This document shows positions 41,038 to 49,533 of a stretch of 61,154 nt of DNA, in pieces. The DNA is from Olavius sp. associated proteobacterium Delta 1 (GTDB taxonomy: Bacteria > Desulfobacterota > Desulfobacteria > Desulfobacterales > JAFDCJ01). Under the pieces are notes generated by a model. It was given only the letters and a program-made list of their open reading frames with translations. It had not been told where the DNA came from and made no database searches. Each line of letters begins with the position of its first letter. Position 1 is the stretch's first letter. Both the position numbers and the translations under genes were made by a program. The stretch lies in the NCBI GenBank assembly GCA_902749685.1, contig CACVKW010001567.1, positions 1 through 61,154 of the forward strand, given 5' to 3'.

Positions 41038-42687
41038 CTATTTAGGATAGTGCAGCTTTCCTTTTTTATCCCACCAGTAACCGGCGTCGGTTAAGATCTG
41101 CTTGGCCATGTTAAAATTTTCCTCACTCGCTTTGACGGCCGGATTGTGCCAGAACTCGTTCGACGGGGCGATAACCGATCCGCCCGGAGCGCCGAATCCG
41201 GACAGGATGGCCTCGATCATCAGTTCCCTGGGGATGACCAGGTCAATGGCCCGGCGAAATGCCGGGTCGTCCAGCGGCGGCCGCCGGGTGTGGTAGGACA
41301 AGGTGTAAAAGCCGTGGTTGGGATATCCTTTTGCCACGACATTATTCACTTTCTGCATGTCCATCAGCAGGCTGGGCTTCATAATATAGCGGGTGCGGTC
41401 GCACTCGCCTTTTTCAATTGCTGCCGCCATGGCATCGTGGCTGCCATAGACAACCCGAATGATACCGTCAACTTTCGGGGCGCTGAAGTGCTCCTTGAAG
41501 GCACTGACTTTCAGCTCGCGTCCGCGGTCCCAGTAGTCAAACTTAAACGGCCCGCTGCCGATGGGCTTTTCGTTGGGATAATTCAGCGGATCGGCAACAT
41601 CGACCTTGTCGGGAATATCCTGCCAGATATGCTGGGGCAGGATAAAAATAGCCCCCAGCAGGTTGGGGATAAAGGGTGCATAGGGGTCCTTGAGTTTCAG
41701 GCGAATGCCGTATTTTCCGGTAGTTTCCACGGAATCCAGATGTTTGAGGGCTTCGACGAAAAACGGCGCTTTCCACTGCGTATGGTAGTCCAGCGTGAAT
41801 TTGACGTCTTCGGCCGTTACCTCCATACCATCGTGGAATTTCATGCCCTGGCGCAGGGTCAGCTCGATGGTGGTGGGGTCGACGACTTTATAGGATTCAG
41901 CCGCCCAGGGTTCGGCTTTGCCGCTGGGCGCGATGCGAAACAGACGATCGTAGACCATCCGCAGTTCCATAAACTCCAGATGGTCTTTGGCTCCCACCGG
42001 GTTCATATTTTTTAGCGGCGAATTAATGCCGGTGCGGACATATCCGTCCCCCTGTACCACTTCCATGTTGATATCCGTCCAGAAGGAGCCAACGCCCTCA
42101 CCCATCATGGGCACCACGTTCTTGATGCGGTCCGAACGATAGGCATTGGTCATCTGCACGTTGGCCAGAACGCTCATGGACTGATTATGCTTGATCACTT
42201 CCTGGGCTTTATAAACAATCTCTTTTCTCTTGTTGACATCCATCTCCTTTTGCTGGGCTTCCGCCAGAGCGTCGAGTTCGGGGACATTGAGCCCCTCCCA
42301 GTTCCAACCGCCCTTTTTATAGCCGGAAGAGTGATGCTTCTTGTATGTAAAAATATTGGGATCAATGCGCAACGAAGCCCCGGACAGCATGACCAGCCAC
42401 ATGTCGTAGTCATGCTCCATGATCACCTTCTGCACGTTCTGGTTGTAGGCGATCGGGTTGGCCTTCACGTCCCAGCCCAGGGATGTAAATGCTGCGGCGA
42501 TAATGCGTGCGGCTTCCGGGCGAACCGGGTCCATGGTTGCCGTGGCGGTCATGATATTCATCGCGTCCACTTTGGCCCCCGGCTTGCCCCCGGCCAGGAC
42601 CAGGCCGGCGGTCATAATCAGGCAGATCCCCAAAAAAATAAGGGATGCTTTGAAAACCATTTGTCTGTGTCTACTTTGTTTTGTCAT
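41038..42687 (-). CDS. Periplasmic binding protein of peptide/opine ABC transporter, apparent circular permutation of the family-5 fold
   Basis: A signal peptide (residues 1-33, ending VLAGG) leads a 549-residue family-5-type binding protein. The order of parts is unusual. Residues about 50-210 (EAARIIAAAFTSLGWDVKAN, HDYDMWLVML, VPELDALAEAQQKEMDVNKRKEIVYKAQEVI) correspond to the piece that normally lies near the C-terminus. Residues about 215-549 (NPVGAKDHLEFMELRMVYDRLFRI, LTLRQGMKFHDGMEVTAEDVKFTL, PIGSGPFKF, DPAFRRAIDLVIPRE, AKQILTDAGYWWDKKGKL) correspond to the normal N-terminal two thirds. AAGGAGG precedes the ATG. Both permeases and ATPases lie downstream. Confidence 0.85.
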   Translation of the reverse strand: MTKQSRHRQMVFKASLIFLGICLIMTAGLVLAGGKPGAKVDAMNIMTATATMDPVRPEAARIIAAAFTSLGWDVKANPIAYNQNVQKVIMEHDYDMWLVMLSGASLRIDPNIFTYKKHHSSGYKKGGWNWEGLNVPELDALAEAQQKEMDVNKRKEIVYKAQEVIKHNQSMSVLANVQMTNAYRSDRIKNVVPMMGEGVGSFWTDINMEVVQGDGYVRTGINSPLKNMNPVGAKDHLEFMELRMVYDRLFRIAPSGKAEPWAAESYKVVDPTTIELTLRQGMKFHDGMEVTAEDVKFTLDYHTQWKAPFFVEALKHLDSVETTGKYGIRLKLKDPYAPFIPNLLGAIFILPQHIWQDIPDKVDVADPLNYPNEKPIGSGPFKFDYWDRGRELKVSAFKEHFSAPKVDGIIRVVYGSHDAMAAAIEKGECDRTRYIMKPSLLMDMQKVNNVVAKGYPNHGFYTLSYHTRRPPLDDPAFRRAIDLVIPRELMIEAILSGFGAPGGSVIAPSNEFWHNPAVKASEENFNMAKQILTDAGYWWDKKGKLHYPK

Positions 42688-42813
42688 AATACGCCTCCTT
42701 TACATTAGTTTTGTACTTATAGTTTATTTATGTGCATCTTGTGGCATTAAAGTTATGGGGCTATTCTCCATACTTCAAAGATTGAATATTTTAGATTGAA
42801 TATTGAATATTCA

Positions 42814-43932
42814 TTAGTCAATTGGACGCACCCCTGTTTCGATATATTCCAGGATTTGCGGGATCGTCATTCCGGCCAAACCAAGATTTTCCATGTTTCT
42901 TCCAGCAGTCGTCAGATCTTGGCCGGTTAAAAACTCACCGAGCTTGATCACGGTTTCCATGCGGGCAACCTCAACGCCCGCCATCTGGCCCAGATAGGCC
43001 ATGGGAACCAGTCCGGTCGGGATATCTTCCAGAAGATAGCGGGTGTAAAGGGTTTTCTGGCCCTGGACCTCAGCGTAGGCCTGGTTCTGTTTGACGGTGG
43101 CGGACAGGGTTGCGCCTTCGGCGCCGTAATGGACCTGATACCATTGCAGGATACCGGGTATCTTCAGGCCAAAGGCGGATGCCACCGCCAACCGTTCCAC
43201 ATCCAGGGCCTCGACAAAAGCACCAATGGATGGCGTGATGCCGTCCCAGTAGTATAACCAGTCGTTGCCGGATTCGATCAGCGAGGTATTGAGCAGGGTC
43301 GGTGCCGGATGCATCATGGCATTGGCGTTGCCAAGGCTTGTCGCCAGAACGTTTGCACCCGCATACATCTGCGGGAAAGCGGTATTGAGCAGTTTGACCA
43401 CGCGCCGGGTTTCAGTGGCCGGCAAAGCCGCCACCATCAACTCATTTTTTATGCCGAAAATAGTGGTATGACCGGGCTTTTGGCTGCGACAGGTGTAAAG
43501 CAAAGATTCGGCTTCAGCCAGGGTGATTGATTTATCACATTGTTGGTCCAGCAGAACCTGGCTAAATTCGAGCGCACCGCCGGTTGCGCCGGGATGAATA
43601 AATATGATCTGACCGTCCGCCAAATGAGGTGCACAGTTTAGCGCGATATCACGATGGGCGATGGCCGGTGCAACGATCATGATGATGTCGGCCCCGTCCA
43701 CTGCCTGCGCGATATCGGTGGTCGCCAATTCGATCTTCCCGAAGCCGTTTACGGCCCCGTCCACCTGAATACCGCCCGCCGAATGGATGGCTTCAATCGT
43801 TTGCGGGAAAATGTCATATAGCCGGACGGTAAAACCCATTAAGGCCAGATGGCCGGACAAAGACTGCCCGCCATTGCCGCCGCCAATGACGGCCCAGGTC
43901 AACATGCTGTCGGTTATAGTCTGCTCTGACAT
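42814..43932 (-). CDS. NAD(P)-dependent octopine/nopaline dehydrogenase-family protein (second copy)
   Basis: First gene behind the sigma-54 promoter. G17-x-G19-x-x-G22 in AVIGGGNGGQSLSGHLAL is the dinucleotide site. GNANAMMHPAPTLLNTSLIE contains the family His (H208), and ALDVERLAVASAFGL is the conserved helix of the C-terminal domain. It differs clearly in sequence from the 37725 protein although both are about 370 residues, so they are old paralogues with likely different substrates or roles. The protein could act on the opine before or in place of the membrane-bound oxidase. A 126-bp gap precedes the binding protein gene. Confidence 0.85.
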   Translation of the reverse strand: MSEQTITDSMLTWAVIGGGNGGQSLSGHLALMGFTVRLYDIFPQTIEAIHSAGGIQVDGAVNGFGKIELATTDIAQAVDGADIIMIVAPAIAHRDIALNCAPHLADGQIIFIHPGATGGALEFSQVLLDQQCDKSITLAEAESLLYTCRSQKPGHTTIFGIKNELMVAALPATETRRVVKLLNTAFPQMYAGANVLATSLGNANAMMHPAPTLLNTSLIESGNDWLYYWDGITPSIGAFVEALDVERLAVASAFGLKIPGILQWYQVHYGAEGATLSATVKQNQAYAEVQGQKTLYTRYLLEDIPTGLVPMAYLGQMAGVEVARMETVIKLGEFLTGQDLTTAGRNMENLGLAGMTIPQILEYIETGVRPID

Positions 43933-44062
43933 CGGGATGCTGGCCCTCCAGAATCTCCAGGTTGTGCGATCTTCTTTCGTAAAACTGGCTGCGGCAGGAA
44001 ATCGCTGCAGGAAATGAACTATAATCAGATTAACCCTTTAGTTCAATCACTAATTTATATTC

Positions 44063-44078
44063 AGCAATGTTTATGCCA
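44063..44078 (-). promoter_or_regulatory. Sigma-54 (-24/-12) promoter of the opine cluster
   Basis: On the minus strand TGGCATAAACATTGCT fits the consensus TGGCAYR-N4-TTGCW at every defined position. It lies about 130 nt upstream of the second-copy opine dehydrogenase gene, and a sigma-54 activator gene is next to it. The rest of the 43933-44284 gap contains the candidate activator site below and no gene. Confidence 0.75.
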
Positions 44079-44192
44079 ATTTGAGTAACCGAGGGCACTG
44101 GTTTCGATTCAGCCCTATAACAGCCTGAAATAAGAAAGTTATATTGCTTAGGAGTTGTGAGAAATCAGTGGTTGAAAATCACGGTATCATGT

Positions 44193-44213
44193 CTAATATT
44201 TATACAACATTAG
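44193..44213. promoter_or_regulatory. Candidate upstream activator site for the sigma-54 regulator
   Basis: CTAATATT (44193-44200), a 5-nt spacer and AACATTAG (44206-44213) form an inverted repeat with one mismatch per arm pair. It sits about 115 bp upstream of the -24 element, the usual distance for enhancer-binding proteins, and a further half site AATATTAG lies near 44223. Function is inferred from position. Confidence 0.4.
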
Positions 44214-44284
44214 AATTTATTTAAATATTAGTTTTAATTTCAGCTTCTAACATCAGATGGCTTATATTTTTACATGTATAATTC

Positions 44285-46216
44285 TTAGACACTTTGGCGC
44301 GAAATTGTGAGGTTATATTTTTTTATTTTATTGTAAAGCGTTGCCCGCGAGATGCCAAGCGAATGAGATGCCCGGGATAAATTAAATTTGGATGCCTCAA
44401 TGCTGTCCATGATGGTTTTTTTCTCCACCTCCGCCAGCCGTTTGAAGCTCATAGATTTAATCCGGGCATCGTTTAGGATTGCCTCGGGCAACCCTAAAAG
44501 ATTCGGCTTGATTGTTTTATCATCTGCCAGATTTGCGGCCCGCTCGACAATGTTTTCCAGCTCCCGCACATTGCCCGGCCATGCATACCGCACCAGGGAC
44601 TGTTCGGTATCCGGCGTAAATTTAATTCCCGGTTTTTTCAGCACATTGGTACAACGCCCCAAAAAATAGCGGGCCAAATGGATAATATCCTCACGTCTTT
44701 GCCTGAGCGGGGGAATGATAATGGGAAAAACATTCAGACGATAAAAAAGATCTTCGCGAAAGTTTCCGCGATCGACCTCATTTTTCAACTGGACATTGGT
44801 GGCGGCAATGATTCGCACGTCGACGGATATGGGTTTGTGTTCACCGACCCGGTAGACTTCACCGGTTTGCAGCACGCGCAGCAGCTTGACCTGCATATCC
44901 GCCGACATGTCACCGATTTCATCCAGGAAAATGGTGCCGCCGTCGGCCAGTTCGAATTTTCCCGGCCGACCGCCCCGCCGGGCGCCGGTAAATGAGCCTT
45001 CCACATAGCCGAAAAGTTCGCTTTCCAGCAGCTCGCGCGGAATCGCCCCGCAATTAATTGCCAGCAGCGGGTGGTCCCGGCGGGGACTCTGGTTGTGAAT
45101 GGATTGGGCAAAAAGCTCTTTGCCGGTGCCGGTTTCGCCCAGCAGTAAAACGGTTGTTTTGCTCAGGGCAGCCGTCATTGCCAGGCGCTTGGATTCCTGA
45201 AAGGCCGGGCTGACCCCAACGATATCATCGAAGGTAAAACGCGCCTGGGTGCCGGCCATGTTGTTGACCAGTCGCCGGAGCCGCTTAATTTCGTTAAAAA
45301 CGATAATAAAGCCCTGCATCCGGCCGGTGATATTAAAAATAGGTTTGGCGGTGCAGATCAACTGGAGCGTCCTGTTGGGTGCCTGGATGAATACTTCCCG
45401 GTCGACAAATTCGAAGTCGGGATTGAGCATCGAATTTATATCGATCTGGTTCCCCAAAATTTCTGTCAGCGGTTTTCCGATCGGGTCATCTTGCCAGCGC
45501 AAAATGCTGTTTCCCTGGTTATTGATCTTGTTAATCACGCCGTTTTCATCGATGGCCATGACCCCGCTGTCGATGGAATCAATAATAGCCTGCATATAAT
45601 TGTTGTGAAGACGCAATTCCTGGGATGATTGTTGGATTCTCAGCTGATTTTCGATGGCTCGGGCCGCGGTGATGACCATACCCAGCGTATGGGGGTGAAC
45701 CTGATCGGCTTTGCCGGACATGGCAATGACACCGATAAAATTATTCTCCGGATCAAAGACCGGGGAAGCGGAGCACGTATGACCGTGGCCTCTTCTGCAG
45801 TAATGCTCTTCGGCATTGATCTGAACAGGTATTTCGCGTTCCAATGCCAGGCTGAGAACACTAGTGCCGACATCCCTTTCAGTCCAGCGAAATCCCGGGC
45901 AGCAGTTACGGTCAGTCAACTCATCCAGAATCGGCTTATCACCGATTTCATGGAGGATGTAACCGTCCTTATCGGCAATATTAACGACAAATCCGGCACC
46001 GGAGACGAACTGGTACAGTTCTTTCATCTGCGCGCTAGCGATATCCAGAAATTCACGGTTTTGCTCGAGTCGCTGGGCCAGTTCCTCTGACGTCAGCCGC
46101 ATCTGTTTTGGGTTGCGGGTCTCCTCCGGATTTACGCCATATTGTTTGCAGCGTTCGTAGGAGGCTTCAATTTCACGCCGGATGGTAGCGGGCTCGGCTA
46201 TATTATACATGGGCAT
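44285..46216 (-). CDS. Sigma-54-dependent transcriptional activator, AcoR-like (GAF-PAS-AAA-HTH)
   Basis: The 643-residue protein has an N-terminal GAF-like sensor (about 40-190, with NCCPGFRWTERDVGTSVLSLAL typical of AcoR/DhaR regulators), a PAS domain (about 205-320), an AAA+ domain (about 335-575) and a Fis-type helix-turn-helix (SRASHSLGISRATLYNKIKKY). Walker A is GETGTGKELFAQSIH, Walker B DGGTIFLDEIGDM. The sigma-54 contact loop reads GSFTGA, a tolerated variant of GAFTGA. It should activate the nearby -24/-12 promoter in response to a ligand sensed by GAF or PAS, probably the transported compound. It is transcribed toward the cluster. Confidence 0.92.
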   Translation of the reverse strand: MPMYNIAEPATIRREIEASYERCKQYGVNPEETRNPKQMRLTSEELAQRLEQNREFLDIASAQMKELYQFVSGAGFVVNIADKDGYILHEIGDKPILDELTDRNCCPGFRWTERDVGTSVLSLALEREIPVQINAEEHYCRRGHGHTCSASPVFDPENNFIGVIAMSGKADQVHPHTLGMVITAARAIENQLRIQQSSQELRLHNNYMQAIIDSIDSGVMAIDENGVINKINNQGNSILRWQDDPIGKPLTEILGNQIDINSMLNPDFEFVDREVFIQAPNRTLQLICTAKPIFNITGRMQGFIIVFNEIKRLRRLVNNMAGTQARFTFDDIVGVSPAFQESKRLAMTAALSKTTVLLLGETGTGKELFAQSIHNQSPRRDHPLLAINCGAIPRELLESELFGYVEGSFTGARRGGRPGKFELADGGTIFLDEIGDMSADMQVKLLRVLQTGEVYRVGEHKPISVDVRIIAATNVQLKNEVDRGNFREDLFYRLNVFPIIIPPLRQRREDIIHLARYFLGRCTNVLKKPGIKFTPDTEQSLVRYAWPGNVRELENIVERAANLADDKTIKPNLLGLPEAILNDARIKSMSFKRLAEVEKKTIMDSIEASKFNLSRASHSLGISRATLYNKIKKYNLTISRQSV

Positions 46217-46374
46217 GGCTCAATTCCCTCAGTAATTTGGAACAAGAATAGAAGGGTAATTGTGAGGTAAAAGTCGGCGTTTCAGCTAAAATCGTGCATA
46301 CCACATTGTTATTGGTACTTCAAGTGTCCATATGTGGTTGGTATTAGATGCTGGATGCAATCAATTTTAGAGAT

Positions 46375-47103
46375 TTAATGGGTCAGTATCTTGCTCAGGA
46401 ATAGTTTGGTCCGTTCGCTTTTGGGATTTGCAAAGAATTCCTCGGGAGGTGCAATTTCAATGATTAGCCCTTCATCCATGAAAACGATGCAGTGGGCGAC
46501 CTCTTTGGCGAATCCCATTTCATGAGTGACCACAATCATCGTCATCCCTTCGTGTGCCAGATCGCGCATCACGTCAAGGACTTCCTTGATCATCTCCGGG
46601 TCCAGGGCTGATGTCGGTTCATCAAAAAGCATTATTTTGGGTCGCATGCACAACCCACGGGCAATGGCCACTCGCTGCTGCTGACCGCCCGATAGCTGGG
46701 CCGGATGATCATCCGCCCTGTCGCCCAAACCAACACGCTCCAAAATCTGGCGTCCCAGCTTGTCCGCATCCGTCTTTTTCATCTTGCGGACTTTGATGGG
46801 GGCCAGGGTAACATTCTCAAGAGCCGTCATGTTCGGGTAGAGATTGAACTGCTGAAAGACAAATCCGATTTCAGCTCTTATTTTGGTCATGTTAATCTTT
46901 TTGTCATGGACCTGCATGTTATCGACGATCAGTTCACCCTGCTGGATGGGTTCGAGCCGATTGATACACCGGATCAGGGTGCTTTTGCCCGAACCGCTCG
47001 GACCGCAGACCACCATAACTTCGCCGGCAGCTACCTCAAGATCAATGTCTTTTAATACATGAAGATCCCCAAACCATTTGTTGACCTTTGAGAACTTAAT
47101 CAT
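46375..47103 (-). CDS. Polar amino acid ABC transporter ATP-binding protein (GlnQ/HisP/OccP type)
   Basis: Walker A CGPSGSGKSTLIRCINRLE, signature LSGGQQQRVAIARGL, Walker B IMLFDEPTSALDPEM and the VTHEMGFAKEVA switch region mark the polar-amino-acid class. The start at 47103 (MIKFSKVNKWFG) is supported by GAGGGGAG 7 nt upstream; the longer in-frame extension to 47187 would run into the permease gene. The 242-residue length is typical. It ends the four-gene transporter set; the next gene on the strand is the sigma-54 activator. Confidence 0.93.
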   Translation of the reverse strand: MIKFSKVNKWFGDLHVLKDIDLEVAAGEVMVVCGPSGSGKSTLIRCINRLEPIQQGELIVDNMQVHDKKINMTKIRAEIGFVFQQFNLYPNMTALENVTLAPIKVRKMKKTDADKLGRQILERVGLGDRADDHPAQLSGGQQQRVAIARGLCMRPKIMLFDEPTSALDPEMIKEVLDVMRDLAHEGMTMIVVTHEMGFAKEVAHCIVFMDEGLIIEIAPPEEFFANPKSERTKLFLSKILTH

Positions 47104-47117
47104 ATCTGAACTCCCCT

Positions 47118-47786
47118 CTAAAGCCTGGTGGCAGTGACCGTCATACGCTTTTCCAGGTTGTTGGAAAATCGAATCAACGGATAGCAAAGGAGAAAATACA
47201 GGATGCCGACCAGGCCAAATACCATGATGCCTTCGGGGATTCGCTGAACCGTCAACCAGCCGGCGCGGGTAACATCAACCACGCCGATGACTGAAATAAC
47301 CGAGGAGTCCTTGATCAACAGTACATACTGGCCCACCAGCGGAGGCAAAATGATCCGCATGGCCTGGGGCAGGATGACATTGTACAGTTGCTGATAATAA
47401 GACAGTCCCGATGCGACGGCCGCTTCCCTCTGCCCATGGGGAACAGCTTGAATACCGCCGGACACAATTTCACAGATAAAGCAGCCGGAAAGGTTGGTCA
47501 GAGCAAGAACTGCGGCCGGGATAGCCTCCAGATGGATGCCGAATTCCGGCAGAATGAAAAATACGATAAATATTTGTACCAGAAAAGGTGTACCGCGAAT
47601 GAGGTCCACCCACGCGCCGATCAAAGATTTCAAAATTAAGCTTCTGCCGGAACGGATTACACCCCATGTAAAACCGATAATGGTCCCGAAGATCAGGCTC
47701 AACCCGGAAACGGCCGCCGTCATCCACAACCCCTTGAGGAAGTAAGGCAGGCTATTGATCAATTGTTCGAAATAAAAACCCCACAT
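47118..47786 (-). CDS. Polar amino acid ABC transporter permease (second)
   Basis: A 222-residue HisM/GlnP-type permease with five predicted helices. The EAA loop GQREAAVASGLSYYQQLYNVILPQAMRIILPPLVGQYVLLIKDSS is complete. It starts 18 bp after the paralogous permease and 14 bp before the ATPase, forming an HisQM-like pair. Confidence 0.93.
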   Translation of the reverse strand: MWGFYFEQLINSLPYFLKGLWMTAAVSGLSLIFGTIIGFTWGVIRSGRSLILKSLIGAWVDLIRGTPFLVQIFIVFFILPEFGIHLEAIPAAVLALTNLSGCFICEIVSGGIQAVPHGQREAAVASGLSYYQQLYNVILPQAMRIILPPLVGQYVLLIKDSSVISVIGVVDVTRAGWLTVQRIPEGIMVFGLVGILYFLLCYPLIRFSNNLEKRMTVTATRL

Positions 47787-47804
47787 CTGTTTTTCTCCTG
47801 ATCG

Positions 47805-48473
47805 TTACCGAGCTTCTCTGAAAATCAGCCGCTTTTGAACCCAACTGGAAATCGCCTTCAGACAATAATAAATCAACAGGTAAAACGCCGCTGTCGTTAT
47901 ATACCCCTCCGCCGGCATAAAGCGCTCCGAAGTCATCAACTGACCGGCACGGGTGAGCTCCGTGATCGAAATCAAAGATAACAGGGCGGAATCCTTCACC
48001 AGTACAATTGCCTGGCCGAGAATGGGCGGGGTGGTCACCCCGATTGCCTGGGGCAAAATGATATACCGCATACGCTGAGCATAGGCCAGACCGGAGGCAA
48101 TTCCGGCCTCAACCTGCCCGGTCGAAACGGACACTATTCCGGCGCGGATGATTTCAGCCAGATAGGCACCGCTGTTTAACGTCAGGGCCAGGATGCCGGT
48201 GGTGTACTCGGTGAGGCCGATTCCAAGGGATGGCAGGCCAAAATAAAAAAAATAAAGCTGGGCCAGCAATGGGGTCGATCGAATGGTCTCAATATAGATT
48301 CCGGCCAGACGGGAAAGCAGCCCGAATCGGCTCAGACGCATCGCACAGGCCACAATCCCCAGGGCCAGCGCTCCGACCAGCGATACCGCGGACAACCAGA
48401 CGGTAACCCAAAGACACTGGAAATAAAGCGGCATGTAATCGAGGATGACCCTGAAATTAAAGACTTCCAGCAT
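47805..48473 (-). CDS. Polar amino acid ABC transporter permease (first)
   Basis: Paralogue of the next permease, with EAA loop GQVEAGIASGLAYAQRMRYIILPQAIGVTTPPILGQAIVLVKDSALLSL. Five predicted helices and 222 residues match the HisQ/OccQ type. A 215-bp gap containing a hairpin separates it from the binding protein gene upstream. Confidence 0.93.
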   Translation of the reverse strand: MLEVFNFRVILDYMPLYFQCLWVTVWLSAVSLVGALALGIVACAMRLSRFGLLSRLAGIYIETIRSTPLLAQLYFFYFGLPSLGIGLTEYTTGILALTLNSGAYLAEIIRAGIVSVSTGQVEAGIASGLAYAQRMRYIILPQAIGVTTPPILGQAIVLVKDSALLSLISITELTRAGQLMTSERFMPAEGYITTAAFYLLIYYCLKAISSWVQKRLIFREAR

Positions 48474-48598
48474 GTCGGTTGCCCCATGGGCTTAAACGTT
48501 CCACCATTGATTTACCATATATTAGAGACTAATCGGCTGAGTGAGTGAAAAATACCGCAAAATCTGATAAAAGCTGGAGCAATGCAGTGTTGGCGTGA

Positions 48599-48622
48599 CG
48601 GAGTACTGGATTTAATACTCCG
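48599..48622. other. Hairpin between amino-acid binding protein and permease genes
   Basis: CGGAGTA (48599-48605) and TACTCCG (48616-48622) form a perfect 7-bp stem with a 10-nt loop. No T-run follows on the minus strand. It is placed like hairpins that separate strongly expressed binding-protein messages from permease messages. Confidence 0.4.
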
Positions 48623-48688
48623 AGATTTATTGAAATTGAAAGCGCTAACGGTGGATTACCGCTTTGTGGTTTATATATCCGTTAAATT

Positions 48689-49486
48689 CTAGTGGTCTTT
48701 TTTCCAATCCAATGAATTGACCCAGTAATCCAGGTTTTGATCCATCCGACCGTCCAATCGGATATGAAGAAAAAACAGGTTGAGCCATTCCAGCAGGTCC
48801 ATCGAATCATATCGTACCGCAAATGCCAGCGGCAGCTTGGACAACATTTCCGGAAGAATACGAACGCTGTTGGGAGGAAAATTGGATACCTGACCGGTAA
48901 CGGCCGAGGCGTCATTGACACCGAAGTCGGCGTGTCCCTTTAAGACCGCATCGATCAGCAGCGGGCCTCCGCCTTTGTAGGATTTGAGCTTCGCATTCGG
49001 AAAGGTCTTTTTGGCGTCGGTTTCACCGGTGGATCCCAGTAGCACGGCGATGGAGAGCCCCGGCTTTTTGAAATCTTCCAGCGACTTATATGGACTGTCC
49101 TGTTTGGTGAAGACCACACTGCCGGTGTACATAAAAGGCTCGCTGAAGGCAATTTTCATCGCCCGCTTCAGGGTCGGCGTCATGTCCGCCGCCAGCATAT
49201 CGGCCTTTTTCGAAAGCAGGGCCGGAATCAGACCATCCCAGTCATAACTGAGAAACTTGACTTTTACCCCCATCTCTTTGGCTATCAGGCGAACAATTTC
49301 AATGGAGCTTCCGGACCTTTCGCTGTTTTTATCGATAAAACTGAACGGAGGGCCCTGGGTCTGGCAAGCGACCCGCAGTTCGCCGCGCATGGCGATTTCA
49401 TCCAAAGTGCCGGCATACGTTACGGCTGCCATACTGATCGTAAAAACAAGTGCCAAAACGATCCTGATAGATTTTTGCAGTTTCAT
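48689..49486 (-). CDS. Polar amino acid ABC transporter periplasmic binding protein (family 3)
   Basis: A signal peptide (1-25, ending VTYAG) precedes a family-3 solute-binding fold of 265 residues. GELRVACQTQGPPFSFIDKNSERSGSSIEIVRLIAKEMGVKVKFLSYDWDGLIPALLSKKADML holds the usual ligand-contact segments, with the later Asp in HADFGVNDASAVTG. The ligand is an amino acid or amino acid derivative. In Agrobacterium, octopine and nopaline importers (Occ, Noc) are of this type, so an opine ligand is possible here. Confidence 0.9.
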   Translation of the reverse strand: MKLQKSIRIVLALVFTISMAAVTYAGTLDEIAMRGELRVACQTQGPPFSFIDKNSERSGSSIEIVRLIAKEMGVKVKFLSYDWDGLIPALLSKKADMLAADMTPTLKRAMKIAFSEPFMYTGSVVFTKQDSPYKSLEDFKKPGLSIAVLLGSTGETDAKKTFPNAKLKSYKGGGPLLIDAVLKGHADFGVNDASAVTGQVSNFPPNSVRILPEMLSKLPLAFAVRYDSMDLLEWLNLFFLHIRLDGRMDQNLDYWVNSLDWKKDH

Positions 49487-49533
49487 CTTTACCTCCTTTT
49501 TTTGGTTTCCATGGATGGTGATAACCTCACCTG

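Noticed and set aside
41146..42015. 289-codon plus-strand frame opposite the binding protein gene
   Set aside because: Antisense shadow; composition and codon pattern follow from the binding protein gene on the other strand.
34769..43932. Opine metallophore (staphylopine/pseudopaline-type) biosynthesis and uptake
   Set aside because: There is no nicotianamine-synthase-like gene and no histidine racemase of the CntK type, and the dehydrogenases look like the octopine/nopaline family rather than the staphylopine dehydrogenase family.
48599..48622. Rho-independent terminator between binding protein and permease genes
   Set aside because: Perfect stem but no T-run on the transcribed (minus) side; kept only as an intra-operon hairpin.
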